Notes under the pieces: model-generated
Told to the model about the DNA's origin: nothing
The model's database searches: none
Seen by the model: the letters and a program-made list of their open reading frames with translations, nothing else
Assembly (NCBI GenBank): GCA_963764665.1
Contig: CAVXTL010000025.1
Coordinates: 1-64,000 of the forward strand
Length of the DNA: 64,000 bases
Source of the DNA: JACVRW01 sp963764665
GTDB lineage: Bacteria; Actinomycetota; Thermoleophilia; Solirubrobacterales; Thermoleophilaceae
Direction: 5' to 3'
Translations under genes and position numbers: made by a program
In this document: positions 55,100 to 64,000 of the stretch, in pieces
Layout of the letters: each line of letters starts with the position of its first letter
Numbering within the stretch: the first letter of the stretch is position 1

Positions 55100-56734
55100 C
55101 TACTTCTTGACGCGGAAGGCGCCGCGCATGAACGGATGGATGCGGCAGAAGTACGTGTACGTGCCGGCCTTGAGGTTCTTCGGCGTGGTGAAGCTGTTCG
55201 AGCCGACGGTGATCGGAGGATCGGTGCCCAGCGTGCCGGACTCGAACTGGACGGGGCCGTCCGCGATCGGATAGGCGATGCCCGTGGACTTGTTGCAGGG
55301 GGCCTTGCACGAAGTGATCGAGTGGTAGACCCGCTGCGGGTCGTCCTGGTTCACGTACGTCAGCGTCTGGCCGGGCCTGATGACCGGCGGCAGACCGCCC
55401 TGACCCGGCAGGCGGAGGTCGCCCAGCCGGTAGTTGAACCCGAGGATGTCGATCGAGCCGGGGTTGAACGCGCCGTCCTTCAGCTTGCGCGCGTCCGGAA
55501 GGTTGGTCTTCTTACCGCCGTGGTTGCGGTTCTCGCGGAGGTGGCCGTGCGTGGGCTTGCCCGGCAGGTCCACTCGGGTGCGATACGGGTTCCTGCCCTT
55601 GGCCACGGTCTCGTCGGCCATGAAGGCGACCATGATCCCCATCGACTCCCACCAGGCGGCACGCTTGGTGCCGTAGGTGGCTGTGGTGGTGAGCACGTCG
55701 CCGGCCTTGACCGCGACCTTCCAGTCGGGCCTGGTGGCGGTCATGGCCACGTCCCATGACACCGCGCCGGCGGGCTCGTAGTACTTGGCCTTGGACTGGA
55801 AGAGGTGGACCTTGTCGCCCCTGCCGCGCGGCGACTTGAGACGGCATTTCTTCGCGGCCTTGGCGGTCTTCGCCTTGCCGCATTTGGCCGCCTTCACCTT
55901 GGCGCCCTCGCGCTGCAGCCAGAGATCCGTGTGCAGGCCGCCCGGGTGCAGGTGACCGGCGGTGGCGAGGAGAACGCCGTCGCGGTCGACGGTCCAGGCG
56001 TTGCGCTGGCGGCCCGCGGGATAGGCGTTCGGATCGTCGTTCGGGTAGGTGAAGATGTTCTTCTTGCCCGAGTTCTTCGCGACGTTGAAGACCGGGTAGA
56101 TCTTGCCGCTCTCCACGTCCATCCAGATCGGACGGGCGGGCTTCATCTTCTTCGCCGCCGGCGCGGTATCGGGGATGAAGTCGATCTCGTAGACCATCTT
56201 CACCTCCTTCGCGATCGGCGTCAGGTTGTGAATCATGTGGTTGAGGAGCCAGTTGTCCGACGCCTCGTACCGGTAGCCGTACCCCTTGGGAAGCTGGAAG
56301 ATCGTCTTCTCCTCGCCGGCCGCGAAGAACAGCTCGGGGAGGTTGTTGGTGGTGTTGGGACGGCTGAGGTTGACCCAGACGCCGTGATGCAGGTGGAGCA
56401 CGTCCACGCGCGGGACCTCGCCGTCGAGGTAGGTGAGGTCGGGGCGCATGCGTGTGATGTAGCCGTCGACCTTCGGCTTCGCGGTGATCGGCTCGTACCC
56501 GATCTCGTTCTGGCCGGGGATCACCTTGAACGGCCCGATCTCGTACTTGAGACGCTTCTGCCCGTTCGGCAGCTTCGTCGTGGTGACGGTGCTGTCCTCA
56601 CCGCTGAGCATCCGGGTGCCGTTCAACACCGCTTCACCGGTGGAGGCCGCGCTCGCGGAAGCCGCGAACACGAGCAGCAGACTGGCGGCGACCATTGCCG
56701 CGATGACCTCCCTCAACGCACGCACGCCCGGCAT
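55100..56734 (-). CDS. Secreted copper-type protein: PHM-like region plus cupredoxin tail
   Basis: 544 residues with a signal peptide cleaved near ASASAA. Histidine motifs HLHHGVWVN (about 113) and GHLHPGG (about 262) resemble the copper ligands of type II monooxygenase (PHM/DBH-like) folds. The last 110 residues form a cupredoxin-like domain: VYHSITSC gives a histidine ligand, and YFCRIHPFM gives the Cys-His-Met set of a type 1 copper site. The middle contains a Lys/Arg/Cys-rich insertion (AKTAKAAKKCRLK). The enzymatic role is inference; it may be an extracellular oxidoreductase or a copper-binding protein. Confidence 0.68.
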   Translation of the reverse strand: MPGVRALREVIAAMVAASLLLVFAASASAASTGEAVLNGTRMLSGEDSTVTTTKLPNGQKRLKYEIGPFKVIPGQNEIGYEPITAKPKVDGYITRMRPDLTYLDGEVPRVDVLHLHHGVWVNLSRPNTTNNLPELFFAAGEEKTIFQLPKGYGYRYEASDNWLLNHMIHNLTPIAKEVKMVYEIDFIPDTAPAAKKMKPARPIWMDVESGKIYPVFNVAKNSGKKNIFTYPNDDPNAYPAGRQRNAWTVDRDGVLLATAGHLHPGGLHTDLWLQREGAKVKAAKCGKAKTAKAAKKCRLKSPRGRGDKVHLFQSKAKYYEPAGAVSWDVAMTATRPDWKVAVKAGDVLTTTATYGTKRAAWWESMGIMVAFMADETVAKGRNPYRTRVDLPGKPTHGHLRENRNHGGKKTNLPDARKLKDGAFNPGSIDILGFNYRLGDLRLPGQGGLPPVIRPGQTLTYVNQDDPQRVYHSITSCKAPCNKSTGIAYPIADGPVQFESGTLGTDPPITVGSNSFTTPKNLKAGTYTYFCRIHPFMRGAFRVKK

Positions 56735-56771
56735 CCTACCTACTTGCGGCCAGAGTGCAAATACCCGTGGC

Positions 56772-58775
56772 CTATGCAGCGCCGGCCTCGGCCTCGGCCA
56801 GCTCGCGCTTGAGCGCCTTGATCTCGTCGCGCAGCTTGGCGGCGTACTCGAAGCGCAGGTCCTCCGCTGCGGCGAGCATCTCCTCCTCGAGCTCGACCAT
56901 CGTGCGCCGGATCTCCTCCGGGGTCATGGCCTCCTCGCGGACTCGCCTGCGCTTGCGGCCGGCCGGGACCTTCGACTCGATCGCCAGGAAGTCGCCGATG
57001 TCGGAGATGCCCTTGACGATGGTGGCCGGCGTGATGCCGTGCTCCTCGTTGTATGCGACCTGGATGGCGCGCCGGCGGTCGGTCTCCCGGAGCGCGTTGC
57101 GCATGGCGTGGGTCTCCTTGTCGGCGTACATCACGACCTTGCCGCGGATGTTCCGCGCGGCGCGCCCGATCGTCTGGATGAGCGACGTCTCGCCGCGCAG
57201 GAAGCCCTCCTTGTCGGCATCCAGGATGGCCACGAGCGACACCTCCGGCAGGTCGAGTCCCTCGCGCAGTAGGTTCACCCCCACGAGCACGTCGAACTCG
57301 CCGAGCCGCAGCTCGCGAATGATCTGGATCCGCTCGAGCGTGTCGATCTCCGAGTGGAGGTAGCGGACCTTGTGGCCGTACTCGAGCAGGTAGTCCGTGA
57401 GGTCCTCGGCCATCTTCTTCGTGAGCGTGGTCACGAGCGCGCGCTCCCCCACGTCCACGACCTGCTTGATCTCGTTCATGAGGTCGTCGATCTGGTTCTT
57501 CGTCTCGCGCACGTCCACCTGGGGGTCCACGACGCCCGTGGGTCGCACGATCTGCTCGACGATCCGCGAGGAGTGGCCGCGCTCGAAGTCCCCCGGAGTG
57601 GCCGACACGAACACCATCTGCGGGGTGTGCTGGAGGAACTCGTCGAAGGTCTGCGGGCGGTTGTCCATCGCGCTCGGCAGCCGGAAGCCGAAGTCCACGA
57701 GCGTCTGCTTGCGTGAGCGGTCACCCTCGAACATGCCGCCGATCTGCGGCACGGTCTGGTGCGACTCGTCGATGAAGCAGACGAAGTCCTCCGGGAAGAA
57801 GTCGAGCAGGCAGTAGGGCCGATCGCCCGGCTTGCGGTTGTCGAGGATGCGCGAGTAGTTCTCGATCCCGTTGCAGAAGCCGAGCTCGCGAAGCATCTCC
57901 ATGTCGAACTGCGTGCGCTGGCGCAGGCGGTGCGACTCGAGCAGCTTGCCCTGCTCCTCGAGCTCCTTGGTGCGCTCCTCGAGCTCGTCGCGGATCTCCC
58001 CGATCGCACGCTCGACCGTCGGTCGGTCGGTCGCGTAGTGCGTGGCGGGCCAGATGCCCGCGTGGCCGAGCTCCTGGACGACCTCTCCGGTCAGCGGGTC
58101 GAAGTGCTGGATCGACTCGATCTCGTCGCCGAAGAACACCGCCCGATAGGCCGACTCGGCGTACGCGGGGAACACCTCGAGCGTCTCGCCGCGCACGCGG
58201 AAGGTGCCGCGGCCAAGCGACGAGTCGTTGCGCACGTACATGTTGTCCACGAGCTTGCGGAGCAGCTCGTCGCGGTCGACCATCTCGCCCTTCTTGAGGA
58301 GCACGACCTGCGAGTCGTACTTCTCCGGCGAGCCGAGTCCGTAGATGCAGGACACGCTGGCCACCACGATCACGTCGCGGCGCGCGAACAGCGCGGCCGT
58401 GGCGGCGTGCCGCAGGCGGTCGATCTCCTCGTTGATCGAGGAGTCCTTCTCGATGTACAGATCCTGCGCCGGGACGTACGCCTCGGGCTGGTAGTAGTCG
58501 TAGTAGGAGACGAAGTACTCGACCGCGTTGTCCGGGAAGAACTCGCGGAACTCGTTGCAGAGCTGCGCGGCGAGCGTCTTGTTGTGGGCGATCACCAGCG
58601 CCGGGCGCTGGACCTCCTCGATGGTGAAGGCCATCGTCGCGGTCTTGCCCGATCCGGTGACGCCGAGCAGCGTCTGGAAGCGGTCCCCGGCGCCGAGACC
58701 CTCTTTCAACCCGGCGAGCGCGGTCTTCTGGTCCGCAACGGGCCGATAGGCGGAATTGACGCGGAACTTCGGCAC
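56772..58775 (-). CDS. uvrB: Excinuclease ABC subunit B
   Basis: 667 residues. Walker A is GVTGSGKTATMAF near 39. The beta-hairpin region contains YYDYYQPEAYVPAQD, and DEXX-type CFIDESH lies near 330. The helicase motif VLVGVNLLREGLDLPEVSL is followed by QTIGRAARN. A C-terminal UVR motif (about 620-655) contacts UvrA/UvrC. It starts at GTG 58775. No GAAC-N4-GTTC box occurs in the 57-bp divergent spacer with the ABC-F gene. Confidence 0.98.
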   Translation of the reverse strand: MPKFRVNSAYRPVADQKTALAGLKEGLGAGDRFQTLLGVTGSGKTATMAFTIEEVQRPALVIAHNKTLAAQLCNEFREFFPDNAVEYFVSYYDYYQPEAYVPAQDLYIEKDSSINEEIDRLRHAATAALFARRDVIVVASVSCIYGLGSPEKYDSQVVLLKKGEMVDRDELLRKLVDNMYVRNDSSLGRGTFRVRGETLEVFPAYAESAYRAVFFGDEIESIQHFDPLTGEVVQELGHAGIWPATHYATDRPTVERAIGEIRDELEERTKELEEQGKLLESHRLRQRTQFDMEMLRELGFCNGIENYSRILDNRKPGDRPYCLLDFFPEDFVCFIDESHQTVPQIGGMFEGDRSRKQTLVDFGFRLPSAMDNRPQTFDEFLQHTPQMVFVSATPGDFERGHSSRIVEQIVRPTGVVDPQVDVRETKNQIDDLMNEIKQVVDVGERALVTTLTKKMAEDLTDYLLEYGHKVRYLHSEIDTLERIQIIRELRLGEFDVLVGVNLLREGLDLPEVSLVAILDADKEGFLRGETSLIQTIGRAARNIRGKVVMYADKETHAMRNALRETDRRRAIQVAYNEEHGITPATIVKGISDIGDFLAIESKVPAGRKRRRVREEAMTPEEIRRTMVELEEEMLAAAEDLRFEYAAKLRDEIKALKRELAEAEAGAA

Positions 58776-58832
58776 GCGATTGAAGCTAGCAGCGGGCCAG
58801 GAGCACGCGGCGGGCTAGCCTCGTACGCCGAC

Positions 58833-60710
<1,878 letters not shown>

Positions 60711-60722
<12 letters not shown>

Positions 60723-61364
60723 CTCGGACCCGTAGTGGCGGCGGTATTGGCCGCGCCGCTCCAGCACGTTCTTCACGTAGGCGCGCGTCTCCGGGAAGCG
60801 GACGTCGTCATCCGCGTCGAACGCGTCGGGCCCGCCCGCCGAGCGCACCCAGCGGTCCACGTTCCCGTGGCCGGCGTTGTAGGCGGCCACCGCCAGCGCC
60901 TCGTTCTGGTCGTAGCGGTCCAGCAGGTAGCGGAGGTAGTAGGTGCCGTAGGCGATGTTGATCTGCGGGTTGGCCAGGTCCTCCTGCACGAACCGGGTTC
61001 CCCCCGACTGCCGCGCGATGAAGTCGGCGGTGGCCGGCGTGATCTGCATCAGCCCGCGAGCGCCGGCGTGCGAGGTCTGGTCGCGGAACTTGGACTCCTC
61101 GTAGATCACGGCGGCCACGAGCGCCGGGTCGAGGCTCTTCTCGCTCGCCTGCTGGCGAATGATGTCGTCGTGACGCAGCGGCAGGGTGATCTCCCTGAGC
61201 GTGTCGCTGAGGGGACCGCCACCGGTGAGCAGGAGCGCCATGCCGCCGGCAGCCAGAAGCGCGGCGAGGCCCGCCGCCACACCCAGCCGGCGGCGCGCGG
61301 CCGACCGCCCAGCGCCCCGGCGGGGCCCGACGCGGGTACCTGTGCGTGCTGCTGTTTGGCTCAC
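60711..61364 (-). CDS. Lytic transglycosylase (SLT domain)
   Basis: 217 residues from GTG 61364, overlapping the coaE stop. An N-terminal basic segment and one membrane helix (ALLAAGGMALLLTGG, about 32-46) anchor it outside the membrane. The SLT domain has VAAVIYEESKFRDQ with the catalytic glutamate (ES), GARGLMQITPATADF, NINIAYGTYYL-type sequence, and AVAAYNAGHGNVDRW. It cleaves peptidoglycan glycan strands. It ends inside the 3' end of the convergent ABC-F gene by 12 bp. Confidence 0.92.
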
Positions 61365-61966
61365 GAGTCGGATTCGAGTGTTGCAAGAAGGTGCGACAGC
61401 ACGTCCTTCAACTCCTCGACCGTGCCGTCGTTGCGCACCGTGTAATCCGCTTTTTGCGATTTCTCCGACTGGGACAGCTGACGCCGCTCGCGTCCCGCCA
61501 CGGCCGCGTGCCCTCGCGCCGCCGCACGCCGCTCGCGCTCGGACTCCTCCGCCACCACCGCGATCGTGCCGTCGAACACGGACTCCATCCCGGACTCGAA
61601 CAGCAGCGGGACCTCCACGACCGCGGCACGCGGGGCCGGTCGCGCCGCCTCCACCTCGGCCCTCCACTCGATCACTCGGGCGCCCACGCGCGGCCAGAGC
61701 AGTCCCTCCAGCCAGGCGCGCGCGCCGTCGTCACCAAACACGCGCTCGGCCACGAGCGCCCGGTCGACCCGTCCGTCGGGCGCGACCTCGGGTCCCAGGC
61801 GCTCGACCACCGCTTCGAGCTCGGAGGCCAGAACCTCGTGCGCGACCTCGTCGGTGGACAGCGTGGCCGCCCCAAGCTCCCCGAGCGCTCGGAGCGCCTC
61901 GGACTTACCGGCCCCCAGACCGCCCGTCAGCCCGATGAAGGGCACCCGGCGGACCGGGCTGGTCAC
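61361..61966 (-). CDS. coaE: Dephospho-CoA kinase
   Basis: 201 residues. Walker A is LTGGLGAGKSEALRALGELG, then LSTDEVAHEVL. The CoA-specific VVEVPLLFESGMESVFDGTIAV segment is near 115, and the lid contains SEKSQKADYTVRNDG. It phosphorylates dephospho-CoA, the last step of CoA synthesis; panB/panC in this window serve the same pathway. It follows rpsA directly and overlaps the transglycosylase start. Confidence 0.95.
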   Translation of the reverse strand: MTSPVRRVPFIGLTGGLGAGKSEALRALGELGAATLSTDEVAHEVLASELEAVVERLGPEVAPDGRVDRALVAERVFGDDGARAWLEGLLWPRVGARVIEWRAEVEAARPAPRAAVVEVPLLFESGMESVFDGTIAVVAEESERERRAAARGHAAVAGRERRQLSQSEKSQKADYTVRNDGTVEELKDVLSHLLATLESDS

Positions 61967-63481
61967 TCAGTCCTCGTCGGACTCGGCGGTCTCGGCGGGG
62001 TCGGCGTCGCCGTCCCCGTCCGGAGCGGGCTCCTCGGCCTCCTCGGCCTCGGCGACGGGCTCGTCGGCCGCGGGCTCCTCGGCCACCGGCTCCTCTGCGA
62101 CCTCGGCAACCGGCTCTTCGGCAGCCGGCTCCTCAGCGGCGGCCTCCTCAGCCACAGGCTCCTCGGCGGCAGGCTCCTCGGCCACCTCGGTTCCTGCCTC
62201 GGCGGCCTGCGCCTCCTGCATCGCGGCGCGCAGGTCGGCCGCTCCGCTCACGTCCGGGCCGGCGAACACGTCCTCGGAGAGGCCGAGGTCGGGAACGTCG
62301 CCCAGCTCGTCGGCGCCGCTGGCGGCAGCGCCGGCAGCGGCGGCCGTCTTGATGTGCTCGAGCTGGTCCTCCACGCGCTTGACGCTGAGCGACAGGCGGC
62401 GGCGCTCGGAGTCGATCTCGAGGATCTTCACGCGCACGGCCTGGCCAGGCTCGACGATCTCGCGGGGGTTCTCCACGTGGTGCTGGGCGAGCTCGGAGAT
62501 GTGCACGAGGCCCTCGACCCCGTCCATGATTTCGACGAACGCACCGAAGGTGACGACCTTGGTGACCTTGCCCTCGAGCTCGTCGCCCACCTGGTAGGTC
62601 TCGATGACCCGCTGCCAGGGGTCGGCCTGCGTCTGCTTGAGACCGAGTGAGATGCGCTGGCGCTCGCGGTCGATGTCGAGCACCTTGACCGGCACGACGT
62701 CGCCGATCGAGAGGATCTCGGACGGATGGTTCACGTGGCTCCAGGAGAGCTCCGAGATGTGGATCAGCCCGTCGATCCCGTCGAGATCGACGAAGGCGCC
62801 GAAGTCCACGATGTTCGAGATGGCGCCCTCCACGACCTGGCCCGGCTGGAGCCGGTCGAGGATCTGCTGGCGAACCTCCTTGCGCTCCTCCTCGAGCACC
62901 GCGCGGCGCGAGAGCACCACGTTGTTGCGCGAGCGATTGAGCTCGATGACCTTGCACTCGATCTTCTGGCTGAGGAACTCGTCGAGATTCTGAACGCGCC
63001 GGATGTCCACGAGCGAGGCCGGTAGGAAGCCGCGGACGCCGAGGTCGATGATGAGACCGCCCTTGACGACCTCGATGACCGTGCCCTCGACCGGCTCGCC
63101 GGACTCGGCGGCGGCCTCGATGCGGCGCCAGGCCTTCTCGAAGCGGGCGCGCTTCTTGGACAGCACGAGGCGGCCGTCCTGGTCCTCCTTGGTGAGGACG
63201 AGCGCATCGACCTCCTCGCCGAGCTGCACCTCGTCGTGCGGGTCCACCGACTTCCGGATGGACAGCTCGTTGATCGGGATGACGCCCTCGCTCTTGTACC
63301 CGATGTCGACCAGGACCTCGTCCTGATCGATGCGGACGACGTTCCCGCTGACCACGTCGCCCTCCTCGAAGAGCACGATCGTGGCGTCGTAGTTCGGGAC
63401 TATCTGGCCGTCGATCTCGAGCAGCAGGCCGTCCGAGCCGGCTACGGCGATGGCGTTGGGGGGCGTTTCGAGTTCCTGCAC
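61967..63481 (-). CDS. rpsA: Ribosomal protein S1
   Basis: 504 residues from GTG 63481. Four S1 OB-fold domains are visible: GDVVSGNVVRIDQDEVLVDIG, GEPVEGTVIEVVKGGLIIDLG, GQVVEGAISNIVDFGAFVDLD and GDELEGKVTKVVTFGAFVEIM. After about 390 a long acidic tail of EEPAAEEPVAEE-type repeats follows, usual in actinobacterial S1 though variable in length. It helps mRNA load onto the 30S subunit. Confidence 0.96.
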   Translation of the reverse strand: MQELETPPNAIAVAGSDGLLLEIDGQIVPNYDATIVLFEEGDVVSGNVVRIDQDEVLVDIGYKSEGVIPINELSIRKSVDPHDEVQLGEEVDALVLTKEDQDGRLVLSKKRARFEKAWRRIEAAAESGEPVEGTVIEVVKGGLIIDLGVRGFLPASLVDIRRVQNLDEFLSQKIECKVIELNRSRNNVVLSRRAVLEEERKEVRQQILDRLQPGQVVEGAISNIVDFGAFVDLDGIDGLIHISELSWSHVNHPSEILSIGDVVPVKVLDIDRERQRISLGLKQTQADPWQRVIETYQVGDELEGKVTKVVTFGAFVEIMDGVEGLVHISELAQHHVENPREIVEPGQAVRVKILEIDSERRRLSLSVKRVEDQLEHIKTAAAAGAAASGADELGDVPDLGLSEDVFAGPDVSGAADLRAAMQEAQAAEAGTEVAEEPAAEEPVAEEAAAEEPAAEEPVAEVAEEPVAEEPAADEPVAEAEEAEEPAPDGDGDADPAETAESDED

Positions 63482-63546
63482 GCGGCCTGAGAGGGTAGCG
63501 ACCCCCAGGCCTGCGCGCCGGGACGGCCAGATACCCTGGTCGGCCT

Positions 63547-64000
63547 ATGCCGGAGCGGCGCACGAAGCGCGGCGCCGAGCGAACTCCGCTCGGCGGCGAT
63601 TATGACGTCCTGATCTGCGGCGCCAGCTTCGCTGGGCTCGCCGTCGCGCGCGAGCTGGCGGGGGCGCTGCGGGCCGACGGCACGCCCGCCCGGGTGCTGA
63701 TGCTGGACCGCTACGAGGTGGGCGAGCGCCAGACCTCTGCCTGCGGGATCCCCACGGCGTGGCTCGAGGCGCTGGACCTGATGGGCTCCCACCGCCAGAC
63801 CTTCGGCGAGCTGCTGGTGACCACGCCCCACGGATCGTCGCGCTGGCCGCTTCCGTGGACGTTCTCCACGTTCGACTACCCGGAGCTGTGCGCGCTCCTG
63901 CGCGCCCAGGGCGACTGCGAGTTCGAGACCGCCAAGGTGAACGGGCGCACCGGCAACACCGTCCATACCGACCGCGGCGACCTCAGCGCCCCGCTGATCG
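63547..64000 (+). CDS. FAD-dependent oxidoreductase, N-terminal part (runs off the right edge)
   Basis: 151 residues visible from ATG 63547. YDVLICGASFAGLAVARELAG is the FAD-binding Rossmann motif, followed by the ribose-binding acidic position in MLDRYEVG. GERQTSACGIPTAWLEAL resembles geranylgeranyl-reductase/halogenase-type flavoproteins, where a cysteine follows the first strand. The substrate cannot be assigned from this fragment. It is divergent from rpsA across 65 bp. Confidence 0.8.
   Translation, partial: MPERRTKRGAERTPLGGDYDVLICGASFAGLAVARELAGALRADGTPARVLMLDRYEVGERQTSACGIPTAWLEALDLMGSHRQTFGELLVTTPHGSSRWPLPWTFSTFDYPELCALLRAQGDCEFETAKVNGRTGNTVHTDRGDLSAPLI

Overview
This 64 kb window is high-GC, densely packed bacterial chromosome. 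It contains no rRNA, prophage, insertion sequence or CRISPR array. Gene content suggests an uncultured or draft Thermoleophilia/Solirubrobacterales-like actinobacterium. The reasons are DivIVA-like and Rex/glutaredoxin genes, DUF1844, an actinobacterial panB-panC-DUF2520 cluster, MEDS-HATPase anti-sigma proteins, family-5 binding proteins, and a secreted protein with repeated KDI/NGT motifs. The taxonomic call is inference. Three genes carry single-base frameshifts that look more like assembly errors than decay.

Layout. Positions 1-4.1 kb hold a partial alaS, a membrane HD-GYP phosphodiesterase and a frameshifted MFS exporter. The exporter sits behind a leader with a short upstream reading frame and an intrinsic terminator. 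Positions 4.4-10.3 kb hold a complete oligopeptide/nickel-type ABC importer (two ATPases, two permeases, lipoprotein receptor). Positions 10.4-14.5 kb hold an unusual translationally coupled series: an IscU-MnmA fusion, an RsbW-like anti-sigma factor, a sigma-B/F-type sigma factor and a second binding protein that appears to start at CTG. Positions 14.8-21.3 kb carry aspS, hisS, a metallo-beta-lactamase hydrolase, a formiminotransferase-like protein and a third binding protein, all on the minus strand.

Positions 21.4-30.4 kb are an accessory stretch: tRNA-Met and tRNA-Gln, a lipoprotein, a MEDS-HATPase regulator, a heterodimeric ABC exporter, a DUF2236 oxygenase-like protein, and a divergent ECF sigma / MerR-DICT pair with palindromic repeats between them. 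Positions 30.4-36.9 kb are one minus-strand operon of two APC permeases with universal-stress domains, two RCK (TrkA) proteins and a FAD oxidoreductase. Positions 37.1-42.5 kb are a glutaredoxin-rex-ybdK-DUF1844-mtnP-hppA operon. Then follow a Na+/H+ antiporter, the tRNA t6A operon (tsaE-tsaB-rimI-tsaD with a uracil-DNA glycosylase), the pantothenate genes, uvrA with two SOS boxes, a DivIVA-like protein, a cupredoxin-tailed secreted protein, uvrB, an ABC-F ATPase, a lytic transglycosylase, coaE and rpsA.

The most notable observation is a structured RNA motif of about 80 nt present three times (36965-37043 minus, 49954-50032 minus, 50156-50237 plus). Its two ends are conserved in sequence, GCGGGTGGCRAC and GGAGACAGGWCCCGC. 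They enclose a hairpin whose sequence differs between copies but whose pairing is kept by compensatory changes. One copy is the leader of the APC/RCK transport operon. Another lies upstream of a secreted-protein gene, with mutually exclusive downstream hairpins. This looks like a riboswitch-like or other cis-regulatory RNA class that I do not recognise.
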